64,000 bases of DNA, from the NCBI RefSeq assembly GCF_004016515.1, contig NZ_SACT01000001.1:1275088-1339087 (forward strand), in the 5' to 3' direction. This DNA comes from Rubrivivax albus (GTDB taxonomy: Bacteria > Pseudomonadota > Gammaproteobacteria > Burkholderiales > Burkholderiaceae_C). This document shows, piece by piece, positions 47,437 through 60,327 of the stretch. A program made the position numbers and the translations under genes. The notes beneath the pieces are model-generated. The model did not search any database and was not told where the DNA came from. It saw only the letters and a list, made by a program, of their open reading frames with translations. Positions within the stretch are counted from its first letter, which is position 1, and every line of letters begins with the position of its first letter.

Positions 47437-50166
47437 TCAAGCCAGCGCCAGCGACACGGCGCTGGCCAGTGGCAGCGCTGCGCCCTCGTCCCACGCCCGC
47501 TGGCCGGCTTCACGCCCCAGTTGCAGGCGGCAGCGGCGGCGCGTTCGCGCCACGTCGCGCGCATCCTGCGCCGCCAGCGCCCCGAAGTGCATGCGCCAGA
47601 AGCGGTCGGCAAAGCCCATCAGGCGTGCCGCGCGCCGCGCATCGCCTTGCGCCAGCGCCAGCGGGCCCAGGTTCCACAGCGCGTAGAGCACGTTCTCGGT
47701 CTCCAGGGTGGCCCAGGCCTCGGTCAGTGCGGCCCGCGTCGCCTGTTCTGCGTCGGCCGTGCGGCCCAGCAGATCCAGCGCACTGCCGGTGGCGTTGAGC
47801 ACCTGCGACAGCAGGTGGCGGTCGCCGACTGCACGTGCCTCGGTGGCCAACGCTGCCAGGTCGGGCAGCGCGGTGCCGGCATTGCCGTGGTAAATCGCCG
47901 TGATGGCGACGTTGTAGCGCAGGCCCCGCCGGGCATGGGCATGGGCCCGGGGTTCGGCGGCCAGCCAGTGCAGCGCCATCCGATAGGCGTCTGCGGCGCG
48001 CGCTGGATCGCGGTCGGCCTCGTTGGCCAGCGTGGCCTCCAGGCTCAGCAGTGCCGCCATCGTGGCCGGATGATCGGGCGCTTCGGTTCGCGCCTGGGCC
48101 AGTCGGGCGCGGGCGCCGACGGCGTCGGCGTCCACGCGCCAGGCCACGCGGGCCTGGAGCAGCCGTGCCTGAGCGCGGGCGGGCGCGTGCTCCAGTGCGT
48201 CGAGGTCGATCCGACTCGCGAGCTCGCGGGCACGGGCACCGCGCCCTGCAGCGAGGTCCAGGCTCGTGGCCAGCACGGTGGCCGCGGCGGCCACGGCGCT
48301 GTCCTGCCCGGGTTGCGGACGCGTGGCCATGCCGTCCACGGCACGGTCGAGCGCGTCCAGGGCCGAGGCCGGCGGATGGCGTTCCTGCCAGGCCGGCGCG
48401 AAGGCGAGCATCAGGTGCCGGGTGCGCTGCTCTGCGTCGTCGGCCGCCAGGCTGGTGTCCGCCAGCAGCGACAGCAGCAGCGGCAGCGCCTGCTCCACCC
48501 GCGGCAGCGGCCAGGCAGGTGCCAGGGTGCCGGCCCAGGACGCGAGCGCGTCGGCCCAGCCTGCCTGAAGGGTGGCCACTTCGGGGTCGGCCAGAGGCTC
48601 GAGCACCAGATCGCGTACCGGCTCGGGCAGTGTGCACCAGCGGCCATGGCCATCGTCCCCGGCCTCTACCAGCAGGCTGTCGGCCACCAGTTCTTGCCAG
48701 GCCGGCTCCACCGGCGGGTTCGCCGCCGGGTGATGCTGCGCCAGCGCCAGGCACACCGGTGCCCGGGCCGAGGCCATCAGGTCCAGCAGACGCCGCGCGG
48801 CAGGCGTCAGCAGCGCCAGGCTCGTGGCCACCACCGCATCGAGCGACGCATGACGGGGTTCGTCCATCACACCGGGGCCGCGCCGGGCCAACAGGCGCCA
48901 ACGTTCGGCCCCCTCTTCGTCCAGGTGTTCGGCCAGTTGGGCGGGCGGCAACATGCGCACCTTGGCGGCCGCCAGCTCGATGGCCAGCGGCAGGCCTTCG
49001 AGCCTGCGCAAGATCGACCGTATGGCCGCTTCGTTCCCCGGGTGGCACTGGAAGTCCGGCCTTACGGCACGCGCGCGGTCGATGAACAACTGCAGTGCCG
49101 CGCTGGCCGGGCCGTCCGCGGGGAGCGGCCGGGGACACCAGGTGCGGGCACCGTCGGTCGCCAGGGCGCGGCGGGTGGTGACGATGACGCGCAAGCCTGG
49201 CAGGCGTGCGAGCAGGCGAGGCACCAGCGCCAGCGCGGCGTCCGGCAACTGTTCGGCATTGTCCAACTGCAGGAGCGCTCGGCGACCCGCCAGTGCCACC
49301 ATCGCCATGTCGGCCGCTGCATCGAGCAGGGCGGCGGTGTCGGCCCGCGCATGCGCCGCTGGCGCGCTGCCCTGGGTCAACGCCAGGCGCACCCGGGACA
49401 CTGCGTCGTGGACCGTCGTGCAGCCGGCCCAGGCCACGAACCGTGCGGTATCAATCTGCCCGTCGGCGAGCAGGCTGCGTGCGGCCTGCACCGACAGGCG
49501 GGTTTTGCCCAGGCCGCCACGGCCGAGGACGACGAGCCAGCGCGTCTTGGCCGCAGCGTCAGCCAGGGCGCGCACGGCCGACTCGCCGCCGATCAGCGGC
49601 GTCAGGTATTGGGGCAGGCCATCGTCCGGGGCGGTGCTCGGGCCCCTGGATGGAGGCTCGCTGCAACGCATCGAGTGGGCCTCGAGATCCAGCCTGTCGA
49701 CAAGGGCCTGTAAGCGCCGGCGCAGGTCCAGCACCCATTCGTCGTAGTGGCCGGGCAGCAACTCGCCACCCCAGGCCGCTGCCGCAGCGGCCCGGTCACC
49801 GTCGCGGGCTGCGGATTCGAATCGCACAACGTCGCAGACGACCGCACCCGGTGCCAGCTGCAGCGTCAGCCGGTCGGCCAGGATGGCGATCGAACGTGTG
49901 CCATCGGCCGGGCGTTCCAGCGTGGCCTTGAGCGTGCTGAGCGTCTGCCGCAGGCGTGCGCGACCGGTGGCGGCGTCGGCGTGTGGCCACAGCCACTCGG
50001 CCAGCATCTCACGCGCGTGCGCAACGTGTGGCTCCAGCGCCAGGCGTGCCAGCAGAAGCACCGCGGCGCGACTGTGCAAGCGCGTCAGGCGTTGCGTTCC
50101 GCGCTCGAGGGCAAATGTGCCGAGCAGGCGAAGACGCCAGGGAAGTGGGGCGGTCCGGTCGGCCAT
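47437..50166 (-). CDS. SARP/BTAD-type regulator with NB-ARC-like ATPase and TPR region
   Basis: 909 residues. An OmpR-like winged helix at about 10-90 (WRLRLLGTFALERGTQRL, RARLRQTLSTLKATLE), a BTAD segment at ~100-170, then an STAND-class ATPase with Walker A VVLGRGGLGKTRLS (~215) and Walker B-like RALLQLDNAEQL, and a long alanine-rich helical repeat C-terminus consistent with TPRs. The order matches AfsR-like signal-integrating regulators. Target genes and signal are unknown. It converges with the PEP-CTERM gene with only 6 bases between stops. The full frame is intact. Confidence 0.85.
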   Translation of the reverse strand: MADRTAPLPWRLRLLGTFALERGTQRLTRLHSRAAVLLLARLALEPHVAHAREMLAEWLWPHADAATGRARLRQTLSTLKATLERPADGTRSIAILADRLTLQLAPGAVVCDVVRFESAARDGDRAAAAAAWGGELLPGHYDEWVLDLRRRLQALVDRLDLEAHSMRCSEPPSRGPSTAPDDGLPQYLTPLIGGESAVRALADAAAKTRWLVVLGRGGLGKTRLSVQAARSLLADGQIDTARFVAWAGCTTVHDAVSRVRLALTQGSAPAAHARADTAALLDAAADMAMVALAGRRALLQLDNAEQLPDAALALVPRLLARLPGLRVIVTTRRALATDGARTWCPRPLPADGPASAALQLFIDRARAVRPDFQCHPGNEAAIRSILRRLEGLPLAIELAAAKVRMLPPAQLAEHLDEEGAERWRLLARRGPGVMDEPRHASLDAVVATSLALLTPAARRLLDLMASARAPVCLALAQHHPAANPPVEPAWQELVADSLLVEAGDDGHGRWCTLPEPVRDLVLEPLADPEVATLQAGWADALASWAGTLAPAWPLPRVEQALPLLLSLLADTSLAADDAEQRTRHLMLAFAPAWQERHPPASALDALDRAVDGMATRPQPGQDSAVAAAATVLATSLDLAAGRGARARELASRIDLDALEHAPARAQARLLQARVAWRVDADAVGARARLAQARTEAPDHPATMAALLSLEATLANEADRDPARAADAYRMALHWLAAEPRAHAHARRGLRYNVAITAIYHGNAGTALPDLAALATEARAVGDRHLLSQVLNATGSALDLLGRTADAEQATRAALTEAWATLETENVLYALWNLGPLALAQGDARRAARLMGFADRFWRMHFGALAAQDARDVARTRRRCRLQLGREAGQRAWDEGAALPLASAVSLALA

Positions 50167-50339
50167 GGCAGCGTGCGGCGCGCATCATCGCAGGCGTCGG
50201 CCGCCACGACAGCGGGGCGCACAGGCTGCTCCCCGGACTCACGGGGGGGCAGGCGTTCGCCGGCGACGGGGGCCACGCCTGGGGTCGGCGACGACCGGAC
50301 CGGCGTGCCGACGCCGGGCGCGGTCTCCTGCGTTTGCCG

Positions 50340-51422
50340 TCAGACCCGGCTGGTGTGCAGCCCGGCGGTGCTGCGCAGGCGCTCGATCAGTGCCGGCGCA
50401 ATGCGCGTCAGCGGCATCACCTCGTGCGCCGCCCCGTGGGCGATAGCCTCGCGCGGCATGCCGAAGACCACGCAGCTGGCCTCGTCCTGGCAGACGTTCC
50501 AACTGCCGGCGTCGCGCATGGTCTTCATCGCACGCGCGCCGTCTGCGCCCATGCCGGTGAGCATCACGCCCAGGGCGTTGGGGCCGACCACGCGTGCGGC
50601 GGAGTCGAACAGCACCTCCACCGAGGGCTTGTGGCGGTTGACCGGTTCGCCGTCGCGGACGCGGGCCACGTAGTTGGCGCCCGAGCGTTCCACCGACAGG
50701 TGCAGCCCGCCCGGGGCGATGTAGGCGTGGCCCGGGATCACCCGTTCGCCGTCACTGGCCTCCTTGACCCTGATGCGGCACAGGCTGTCCAGCCGCGCGG
50801 CATAGCTCTTCGTGAAGCCGGGCGGCATGTGCTGGGTGATCATCACCGCCGGGAAGTCGGCCGGCAGGTTCACCAGCACCTCGCGGGTGGCTTCGGTGCC
50901 GCCGGTGGAGGCGCCGATGAAGAGTATCTTCTCCGTCGACAGACGACCGAGTGACGACGGCGCCGGCTTGGCCGCCACCGTGCCTGGCGCTGCAGGCGCC
51001 GGCGCCGACAGCCGGCGTACCTGGGCACGTGCGGCCGTGCGGATCTTGTCGGTGATGTCCTCACCCAGTTGGCGCAGGCCGTCGGACACGCCGATCTTGG
51101 GCTTGGCGACGAAGTCCACCGCGCCCAGCTCCAGCGCCTTCATCGTGACCTCGGCGCCGCGCTCGGTCAGCGTGGAGACCATCACCACCGGCATCGGCCG
51201 CAGCCGCATCAGCCGCGAGAGGAAGTCGATGCCGTCCATGCGCGGCATCTCCACGTCCAGCGTGATGACGTCCGGGTTGAGGTTGCGGATCATCTCGCGC
51301 GCGACCAGCGGGTCGGCTGCGGCGCCGATGCACTGCATGTCCGGCTGGCGATTGATGATCTCCGACAGCAACCCGCGCACGAGGGCCGAGTCGTCGACGA
51401 CGATGACGCGGGTCTTCGCCAT
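50340..51422 (-). CDS. cheB: Chemotaxis methylesterase/response regulator CheB
   Basis: 360 residues. Receiver domain 1-125 with [14 protein letters not shown] and the phospho-acceptor in [13 protein letters not shown]; a ~40-residue Ala/Pro linker; then the methylesterase with [11 protein letters not shown] (catalytic Ser), [10 protein letters not shown] (His) and [12 protein letters not shown] (Asp). It demethylates chemoreceptors when phosphorylated by CheA. It ends the cheR-cheD-cheB run (12 bases after cheD). No cheA is in the window. Confidence 0.96.
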   Translation of the reverse strand: MAKTRVIVVDDSALVRGLLSEIINRQPDMQCIGAAADPLVAREMIRNLNPDVITLDVEMPRMDGIDFLSRLMRLRPMPVVMVSTLTERGAEVTMKALELGAVDFVAKPKIGVSDGLRQLGEDITDKIRTAARAQVRRLSAPAPAAPGTVAAKPAPSSLGRLSTEKILFIGASTGGTEATREVLVNLPADFPAVMITQHMPPGFTKSYAARLDSLCRIRVKEASDGERVIPGHAYIAPGGLHLSVERSGANYVARVRDGEPVNRHKPSVEVLFDSAARVVGPNALGVMLTGMGADGARAMKTMRDAGSWNVCQDEASCVVFGMPREAIAHGAAHEVMPLTRIAPALIERLRSTAGLHTSRV

Positions 51423-51434
51423 GGGTTCCTCTGT

Positions 51435-52103
51435 TCAGAACAGGTCCACCGAGCCGGCCGCGGATGCGGCGGGCACCGGCTTGGCCGCTGCGGCGCGCTC
51501 CTGGGCCAGCAGGGCGTCGGTGTTGGTGGCGGCCAGGCGCTTGACCATGGCCTTGCCGCTGTGCGGCAGGAAGCACACCTTGCGCGGGTAGACATCCATC
51601 ACGTCCTTGGAGACGACGGTGATGCGCTCGGTGGACAGATAGTCGAGCACGAACTTGGTGTTGCGCTCGCCCACGTTGATGCTGTTCATGCCGCTGATCA
51701 CCGCGCCACCGCCGAAGACCTTGGCCTCCATCGTCGAGCGCGTGGCGCCGCGCTTGACCAGCTCGTTGATCAGCAGTTCCATAGCGTAGCTGCCGTAGCG
51801 GCCGGCGTCGGCGCCGGTACCGCTGCCCTCGGGCAGCATGAAGTGGTTCATGCCGCCGATGCGCAGCTGGCGGTCCCAGATGCAGGCGGCGATGCACGAG
51901 CCCAGCGTGGTCATGATGAGGATGTCCTCGTCGTGCACGAAGTATTCGCCGGGCAGGATCTTGACCGCCTCGTTCTTGAAGTGGGCGTCGTAGAAGAAGA
52001 ACGACGCCTCGCCGGGCCGCCGTGAGGCGGACTTAAGCCGCTGCAGGCGCGGCGTGCTGCCCAGCGCAGGGCGGGGCGCGGCGAGGGGGGCCACGGAGGT
52101 CAT
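51435..52103 (-). CDS. cheD: Chemoreceptor glutamine deamidase CheD
   Basis: 222 residues. TTLGSCIAACIWD holds the catalytic Cys, followed by GGMNHFMLPEG with the His, then YAMELLINELVKRGA and VFGGGAVISGMNSINVGERN. CheD deamidates receptor glutamines and can modulate CheC where present. The N-terminal ~45 residues are basic and variable. It lies between cheR and cheB. Confidence 0.95.
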   Translation of the reverse strand: MTSVAPLAAPRPALGSTPRLQRLKSASRRPGEASFFFYDAHFKNEAVKILPGEYFVHDEDILIMTTLGSCIAACIWDRQLRIGGMNHFMLPEGSGTGADAGRYGSYAMELLINELVKRGATRSTMEAKVFGGGAVISGMNSINVGERNTKFVLDYLSTERITVVSKDVMDVYPRKVCFLPHSGKAMVKRLAATNTDALLAQERAAAAKPVPAASAAGSVDLF

Positions 52104-52155
52104 GTCTGGATGTCGGCCGCGGGCCGTGAGACTTGAGGTGTCCGGCGAGCGTGCG

Positions 52156-53016
52156 TCAGACCTTCTCGTAGATGGTCTTGCCGCGCAGGCGGAAGAGGTC
52201 GCGCGACTCGGTGAAGTTCTCCGAGTGGCCCACGTAGAGCAGCCCGCCCGGGTTCATCACCGCATGCATGCGCTCGAGCACCTTGCGCTGCGTGGGATTG
52301 TCGAAATAGATCATCACGTTGCGGCAGAACACGATGTCGAATGGGTCACCCAGGCTGCTCCAGCTGGGCGACATCAGGTTGAACGGGCGGAAGTCCAGCA
52401 GCCGGGCCAGCTCAGGGCGCGCCCGGATGTGGCCGGCGTTGGTACCGGTGCCGCGCAGGAAGTGGCGTTTCAGCCGTTCCGGCTCCAGGCCGCGGCTGTC
52501 GGCGGCGTAGACGCCGCGGCGGGCAGTCTCCAGCACCTTGGTGTCGATGTCGCTGGCCAGGATGCGCACCGGTGCCTGGGCGCCCAGAGCCTCCAGCGCC
52601 GTCATGGCCAGCGAATAGGGCTCCTCGCCGGTGGAGGCGGCATTGCACCAGATGCGGATGGGCTTGCCTGCACGCCGGGCCGACATCGCATGCAGGTCCT
52701 GCACCAAGGCGTGGAAGTGGTGCTCCTCGCGGAAAAAGGCCGTCAGGTTGGTGGTCAGGCAGTTGACGAACTCCTGCCATTCGGCGTCGGCCTGCGGTCC
52801 CTGGGCGCGCTCCAGCCATTGCAGGTAGTCGGCAAAGCTGCGGTGCCCGGTCTCCCGCAGGCGGCGGGACAGGCGGCTGTAGACCATGGCCTGCTTGCCA
52901 GCGTGCAGGCTGATGCCGGCGCGCTGGTAGATCAGCTGGCGCACGCGTTCGAAGTCGGCAGCGGAGAAGCTGAACTCGGACTCGACGGCGATGGGGGCGG
53001 TGGGCAAGGTGGTCAT
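52156..53016 (-). CDS. cheR: Chemotaxis protein methyltransferase CheR
   Basis: 286 residues. An N-terminal helical CheR_N domain (FERVRQLIYQRAGISLHAGK), then the SAM-binding domain: NLTAFFREEHHF, IRIWCNAASTGEEPYSLAM, ILASDIDTKVL and IVFCRNVMIYFD, ending VGHSENFT. It methylates receptor glutamates. ATG 53016 is preferred; an upstream in-frame start adds 15 residues. It is the first gene of the minus-strand che trio and is divergent from the GGDEF gene. Confidence 0.95.
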   Translation of the reverse strand: MTTLPTAPIAVESEFSFSAADFERVRQLIYQRAGISLHAGKQAMVYSRLSRRLRETGHRSFADYLQWLERAQGPQADAEWQEFVNCLTTNLTAFFREEHHFHALVQDLHAMSARRAGKPIRIWCNAASTGEEPYSLAMTALEALGAQAPVRILASDIDTKVLETARRGVYAADSRGLEPERLKRHFLRGTGTNAGHIRARPELARLLDFRPFNLMSPSWSSLGDPFDIVFCRNVMIYFDNPTQRKVLERMHAVMNPGGLLYVGHSENFTESRDLFRLRGKTIYEKV

Positions 53017-53158
53017 GACGGGATCCCGGGGTCTTGCCAGTGTCCGCGGTGCCGCCGACATCGATCGCTCGATCAGGCCCCTGCATGGCCCTCATCTCTG
53101 ACCGGGCAGCTGACAGCGCACTGATAGACTGCGCCCACTGTTACAACCCGACGCCTTC

Positions 53159-53869
53159 GTGGACTGCTCGAGCTCATCGACGGAACTGCGGCTGGACAAC
53201 GCACGCAAGCTGCTGATGCAGGCCGGCGTCGCGGAGCCGACGGCACCCGTGGGCAGCGTGCCGTACCTGCAGGCGCTGGTGGACGCGCTGGTGGACCTGT
53301 CCAGCCGTGATCCGCTGACGGGCCTGGCCAACCGGCGCAGCTTCGAGCTGGCCCTGGCACGCGAGATCGACCGCGTCGCGCGCAGCGGCGAACCTGCACT
53401 GCTGCTGGTGCTGGACATCGACCACTTCAAGCGCGTCAACGACACCTGGGGCCATGGTGCGGGCGACGGGGTCATCCGCGCCGTGGCCGGCGTCCTCAAC
53501 GAATGCGTCCGTCCCATGGACCTGGTGGCGCGCACCGGCGGCGAGGAATACGCCATCGTGCTGCCCAACTGTGCGCCGGCCTTCGGCGAGGCCGTGGCCG
53601 AGCGCATCCGCCGTCGTGTGGAGGCGCTTCCGATCCAGGTGGCGCCCGGCGAGCGGATCAGCGCCACGGTCAGCATCGGGGGCGCGTTTGCGCCGCAGTG
53701 GGTACGCTCCAGTGCCCACCTGTGGCTCGAGCGTGCCGATCAGCAGCTCTACCGCGCCAAGGGGCGCGGCCGCAACCTCGTCTGCCTGGAGCCTACCGCC
53801 GTCTCGCTGGTCAGCAGCGAGGAGCGTCGCATGCTCTTCGAGACCTCGCAGTTCCTGGACTTCGAATGA
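53159..53869 (+). CDS. GGDEF-domain diguanylate cyclase (GGEEY active site)
   Basis: 236 residues, GTG start. A short ~50-residue helical N-terminus without a membrane segment or known sensor, then the GGDEF domain: RDPLTGLANRRSFELAL, LLVLDIDHFKRVNDTWGH, and the active loop RTGGEEYAIVLP, where the canonical final Phe is Tyr. The inhibitory-site motif RxxD (RPMD) is five residues before it. The key Glu residues remain, so activity is likely. Its stop overlaps the flhG start (ATGA), tying it to flagellar control. Confidence 0.87.
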   Translation: MDCSSSSTELRLDNARKLLMQAGVAEPTAPVGSVPYLQALVDALVDLSSRDPLTGLANRRSFELALAREIDRVARSGEPALLLVLDIDHFKRVNDTWGHGAGDGVIRAVAGVLNECVRPMDLVARTGGEEYAIVLPNCAPAFGEAVAERIRRRVEALPIQVAPGERISATVSIGGAFAPQWVRSSAHLWLERADQQLYRAKGRGRNLVCLEPTAVSLVSSEERRMLFETSQFLDFE

Positions 53870-54636
53870 ACGCGCGCGCATCACGCATCACGGCCGTCAC
53901 CAGCGGCAAGGGCGGTGTCGGAAAGACCTTCGTCGCGGCCAACCTGGCGGCGGCGCTGGCCCGTCAGGGCCGGCGTGTGCTGGTGCTCGACGCCGACCTC
54001 GGCCTGGCCAACCTGGACGTGGTGCTGAATCTGTTCCCGAAGATCACGCTGCACGACGTCTTCAGCGGCAACGCGAAGCTAGACGACGCGATCCTGCCCG
54101 CGCCCGGCGGCTTCTCGGTGTTGCTGGCCGGCTCGGGCATGGTCGAGTACTCGCGCATGACCCCTGAGGTGCGCGAGCAGTTGCAGAAGGTCATCGAGCA
54201 GGTGGCACCGCGCTACGACCACGTGCTGCTGGACACTGGCGCGGGCATCTCAGACGTGGTGCTGTACACCGTGTCGCTGGCCGACGACGTGATCGTCGTC
54301 GCCACGCCCGAGCCGACCTCGCTGACCGACGCCTACGCGACGATCAAGGTGCTGGCGACCACGCAGGGTCGGCGTGAACTGCAGGTGGTGGTCAACCAGG
54401 CGCGGCGGCTCGGCGACGGGCGCACCGTGCGCCAGCAACTGCAGCAGGTGGTGGACCGCTACGTGAACCCCACGCTGGACGGGCCCGTCCACCTGCAGTT
54501 GCTGGGCGAGGTGCCGTCCGACCCGGCGGTTCGCGAAAGCGTGCTGCGGCGCGAACTGCTGCTGGAGCACCTGCCAGGTTGCGCAGCAGCGCTGGGTCTC
54601 GTGCAGACGGCCACCCGCATGCTGGCCGGCCGGTGA
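53866..54636 (+). CDS. flhG: MinD/ParA-family ATPase FlhG (FleN)
   Basis: 256 residues. The deviant Walker A TSGKGGVGKTFVAANLA is at residues 11-27, with VLVLDADLGLANLDVVL and LLDTGAGISDVVLYTV as further nucleotide motifs. The DAD/GLAN sequence and the length fit FlhG/FleN, which limits flagellar number and activates FlhF-dependent placement. A general MinD-like function cannot be ruled out since flhF is not adjacent, but the chemotaxis genes on the other side and the coupled GGDEF gene support a motility role. Confidence 0.82.
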   Translation: MNARASRITAVTSGKGGVGKTFVAANLAAALARQGRRVLVLDADLGLANLDVVLNLFPKITLHDVFSGNAKLDDAILPAPGGFSVLLAGSGMVEYSRMTPEVREQLQKVIEQVAPRYDHVLLDTGAGISDVVLYTVSLADDVIVVATPEPTSLTDAYATIKVLATTQGRRELQVVVNQARRLGDGRTVRQQLQQVVDRYVNPTLDGPVHLQLLGEVPSDPAVRESVLRRELLLEHLPGCAAALGLVQTATRMLAGR

Positions 54637-55022
54637 GCGAGGCCGCGACCCCGTACGCCCTGCTCGGGGGCGATGCCGGCGTGCGCCGCCTGGTGGACCG
54701 CTTCTACGACCTGATGGACCTGGAACCGGTGCTGGCCCCCCTGCGCGCGCTGCACCCGCAGGACCTCTCGGGCTCGCGCGACAAGCTGCACTGGTTCCTC
54801 AGCGGCTGGCTGGGCGGGCCCGACCTGTACCAGCAGCGCTTCGGCCACCCACGGCTGCGTGCACGACACCTGCCGTACCCGATCGGCAGCGCCGAGCGCG
54901 ACCAGTGGATGGCCTGCATGATCCGCGCGATGGAGGAGGAGGGTGTCGACGATGCCCTGGCGCAGCGCCTGACCCAGGCCTTCATGGGCACGGCCGACTG
55001 GATGCGCAACCGGCCGGACTGA
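54633..55022 (+). CDS. Group II truncated hemoglobin
   Basis: 129 residues from GTG 54633, overlapping the flhG stop (GTGA). YALLGGDAGVRRLVDRFYDLMD is the start of a TrHbII; WFLSGWLGGPDLY and RFGHPRLRARHLPYPI include the proximal histidine region (GHPRLRARH) and the Trp at G8 (DQWMACM). Such proteins bind O2 or NO and may detoxify them. Why it is coupled to flhG is unclear. Confidence 0.9.
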   Translation: MSEAATPYALLGGDAGVRRLVDRFYDLMDLEPVLAPLRALHPQDLSGSRDKLHWFLSGWLGGPDLYQQRFGHPRLRARHLPYPIGSAERDQWMACMIRAMEEEGVDDALAQRLTQAFMGTADWMRNRPD

Positions 55023-55046
55023 CCGCCGGCGTCCTCACGCCAGCGG

Positions 55047-55685
55047 TCAACGCCGTCGATCCAGCAGCACGATCAGGGCACCCGCGCCGCCTTCGTGACC
55101 GCTGGCCTGGGTGAAGGCCACCACCTCGGTGCATTGCGCCAGCCAGCGCTGCACCTTGGCCTTGAGCACCGGGCGCTTGCCCGGGGAGCCATGTCCCTTG
55201 CCGTGTACCACGCGCAGGCAGCGTCGGCCCTGCTGGTGGCTCTCGCGCACGAAGGCGGCCAGCGCCTCGCGCGCTTCCTCGCGTGTGTGGCCATGCAGGT
55301 CGATCTGGCCCTGGATGGACCACTGGCCGCGGCGCAGCCTCGCCACCACGTCTGGCACCACGCCGGGCCGGCGGAAGCTCAGCCCGTCGTCGGTGAGCAG
55401 CAGCGACTCGACGTCGACCTCGTCGGACAGGGCCTGCTGCAGGGCAGCGCGCTCGTCGGCCTGACGCTGCAGCGGTTCCGGCGCCGGGCGCGGTGGCGAG
55501 ACCAGTGCGCGGCCCCGGTCGGGCAGGGCGTGCACTGGGCCGACGGCGCGGGCGAAGGCCTCGCGCTGCGCGGCTTCGGCCTCGCGCCGGGCGCGTTCGC
55601 GTTCGGCCGCGGCGCGATCCTCGGCCTGACGGCGGCGCAGCGCCTCACGCAGGGCGCCCAGTTCCTGCAGCGAACCGGCCTTCAC
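55047..55685 (-). CDS. Smr-domain (MutS2 C-terminal-like) endonuclease
   Basis: 212 residues. The first ~85 residues are charged and helical ([20 protein letters not shown]). The Smr domain follows: [15 protein letters not shown] with the LDLHG-type motif and [12 protein letters not shown] with the conserved GKG. Smr proteins cut structured DNA or RNA. Its start overlaps the end of radC by four bases, so the two form a short operon. The DUF1 mutS2 portion is absent, as usual for small Smr proteins. Confidence 0.9.
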   Translation of the reverse strand: MKAGSLQELGALREALRRRQAEDRAAAERERARREAEAAQREAFARAVGPVHALPDRGRALVSPPRPAPEPLQRQADERAALQQALSDEVDVESLLLTDDGLSFRRPGVVPDVVARLRRGQWSIQGQIDLHGHTREEAREALAAFVRESHQQGRRCLRVVHGKGHGSPGKRPVLKAKVQRWLAQCTEVVAFTQASGHEGGAGALIVLLDRRR

Positions 55686-56356
55686 AGCAGGCCCCTTTCC
55701 GCCAGCGACACGGTCTGCCCGCGGCCGACGACGATGTGGTCGAGCACGCGCACGTCCACCAGGGCCAGTGCGCTCTTGAGGGTCGCTGTCAGGTACTCGT
55801 CGGCGCGCGACGGCTCAGCCACACCAGACGGGTGGTTGTGGGCCAGGATGACGGCCGCGGCGTTGTGGGCCAGTGCTGCCTTGACCACCTCGCGCGGATA
55901 CACGCTGGTCTGCGTGAGCGTGCCCTGGAACAGTTCGCGCCACAGGATCAGGCGGTGCTGGCCGTCGAGGAAGAGCACCGCGAAGACCTCCTGCGGCCGG
56001 CCGGCCAGTTGCAGCGCCAGGTAGTCCTTGACCTTCTGCGGCGCGTCGAACACCGGGCGTTGCGCCATCTGCTGGGCCAGTGCCCGGCGCGCGATCTCGG
56101 CCACGGCTGCCAGCTCCGCCACCTTGGCCGGGCCCAGGCCCTTGACGTCGTGCAGGCCGGCCGGGTCGTGCTGCAGCAGGCCGGCAAAGCCGCCGCAGTG
56201 GTCCAGCACGTCCTGCGCCAGCCCGAACACGTCGCGGCCCGCCAGCCCTGTTCGCAGTAGCAGCGCCAGCAACTCGGTGTCGGCCAGCGCGCCGGCACCG
56301 CGCGCGAGCAGCTTCTCGCGCGGGCGCTGGTCGGCGGGCAGCTGCTTGGGTCCCAT
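55682..56356 (-). CDS. radC: RadC-family JAMM-domain protein
   Basis: 224 residues. An N-terminal helix-hairpin-helix ([22 protein letters not shown]) precedes the JAMM/MPN+ site: [10 protein letters not shown], then [19 protein letters not shown] with the H-X-H-X7-S-X2-D metal motif intact. The family was named for DNA repair, but its real role is uncertain. It heads the radC-smr operon, divergent from the isomerase gene. Confidence 0.92.
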   Translation of the reverse strand: MGPKQLPADQRPREKLLARGAGALADTELLALLLRTGLAGRDVFGLAQDVLDHCGGFAGLLQHDPAGLHDVKGLGPAKVAELAAVAEIARRALAQQMAQRPVFDAPQKVKDYLALQLAGRPQEVFAVLFLDGQHRLILWRELFQGTLTQTSVYPREVVKAALAHNAAAVILAHNHPSGVAEPSRADEYLTATLKSALALVDVRVLDHIVVGRGQTVSLAERGLL

Positions 56357-56426
56357 GGGGTCAGGGCGGGTTTCGTAGAATGACGGCCCAGTCTATCCGT
56401 GCGCCCCGCCGCGCCGAATACCCCTC

Positions 56427-56870
56427 GTGAACACCGTGCAGCCCGGGTCGTTCCTGACCCTGCATTACCGCCTCAGCGGGCCCGATGGCGCCGACGTGGT
56501 CTCCACCTTCGCCGACAAGCCGGCCACGCTGTCGCTGGGCAGCGGGCAACTGGCCCCGGCCATCGAGTCGCTGCTCGTCGGCCTGGCCGAGGGCGCGCAC
56601 GAGCGCTTCGAACTGGCGCCCGGCGCCGCCTTCGGCGACCGCAACCCCGAGTTGCTGCAGCGCGTGAAGCGGGCCCTGCTGCGCGAACTGGGCGATCCCG
56701 ACGCCGAGTACCACGTCGGCGACGTGGTGCAGTTCCCCACGCCCGATGGCCAGGGCGCCTACGCCGGCGTCGTGCGCGAGGTGGGGGAAGACTCGCTGCT
56801 GTTCGACTTCAACCACCCGCTCGCCGGCCAGCCCGTGCGCTTCGAGGTGCAGCTGCTGGGGGTGCTGTGA
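56427..56870 (+). CDS. fkpB: FKBP-type peptidyl-prolyl isomerase (FkpB/SlpA-like)
   Basis: 147 residues from GTG 56427. [32 protein letters not shown] and [20 protein letters not shown] match SlyD/FkpB-type isomerases with the insert-in-flap domain and no histidine-rich tail. FkpB is typically found next to ispH, as here (59 bases upstream). It catalyses proline isomerisation and acts as a folding chaperone in the cytoplasm. Confidence 0.88.
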   Translation: MNTVQPGSFLTLHYRLSGPDGADVVSTFADKPATLSLGSGQLAPAIESLLVGLAEGAHERFELAPGAAFGDRNPELLQRVKRALLRELGDPDAEYHVGDVVQFPTPDGQGAYAGVVREVGEDSLLFDFNHPLAGQPVRFEVQLLGVL

Positions 56871-56929
56871 GTGCGCCGGGCCGCTCCCAAGCGCTCACTC
56901 CGGAGCCCGTCAGGGGCGAAGGTACGCCA

Positions 56930-60125
<3,196 letters not shown>

Positions 60126-60165
60126 GCTACAATCCTCGGCTTCGCTTCGCGCGAGACCACACGCA

Positions 60166-60257
60166 GGAAAGGTGGCAGAGTGGTCGAATGCACCGGATTC
60201 GAAATCCGGCGTACTGTGTATGCAGTACCGAGGGTTCGAATCCCTCCCTTTCCGCCA
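60166..60257 (+). tRNA. tRNA-Ser (anticodon CGA)
   Basis: 92 bases including an encoded CCA. The acceptor stem GGAAAGG pairs with CCTTTCC at 60247-60253; the anticodon stem CCGGA/TCCGG encloses TTCGAAA with CGA at 60200-60202; a long variable arm (GTACTG...CAGTAC) and a TTCGAAT T-loop complete a class II serine tRNA. The 3' end is followed by non-backbone DNA, so it may be an island attachment site. serS is 0.8 kb upstream. Confidence 0.97.
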
Positions 60258-60302
60258 AAACAAGTCCTGCTAACTTGCTCAGCCAAGTTTGAAGGCGCTC
60301 AG

Positions 60303-60327
60303 AGCCCCGCACCACGCGGGGCTTTTT
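60303..60327 (+). terminator. Rho-independent terminator after tRNA-Ser
   Basis: AGCCCCGC (60303-60310), loop ACCAC, GCGGGGCT (60316-60323), then a T run: an 8-bp GC-rich stem with a T tract. It lies 46 bases after the tRNA CCA and probably ends the tRNA transcript. Confidence 0.85.
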
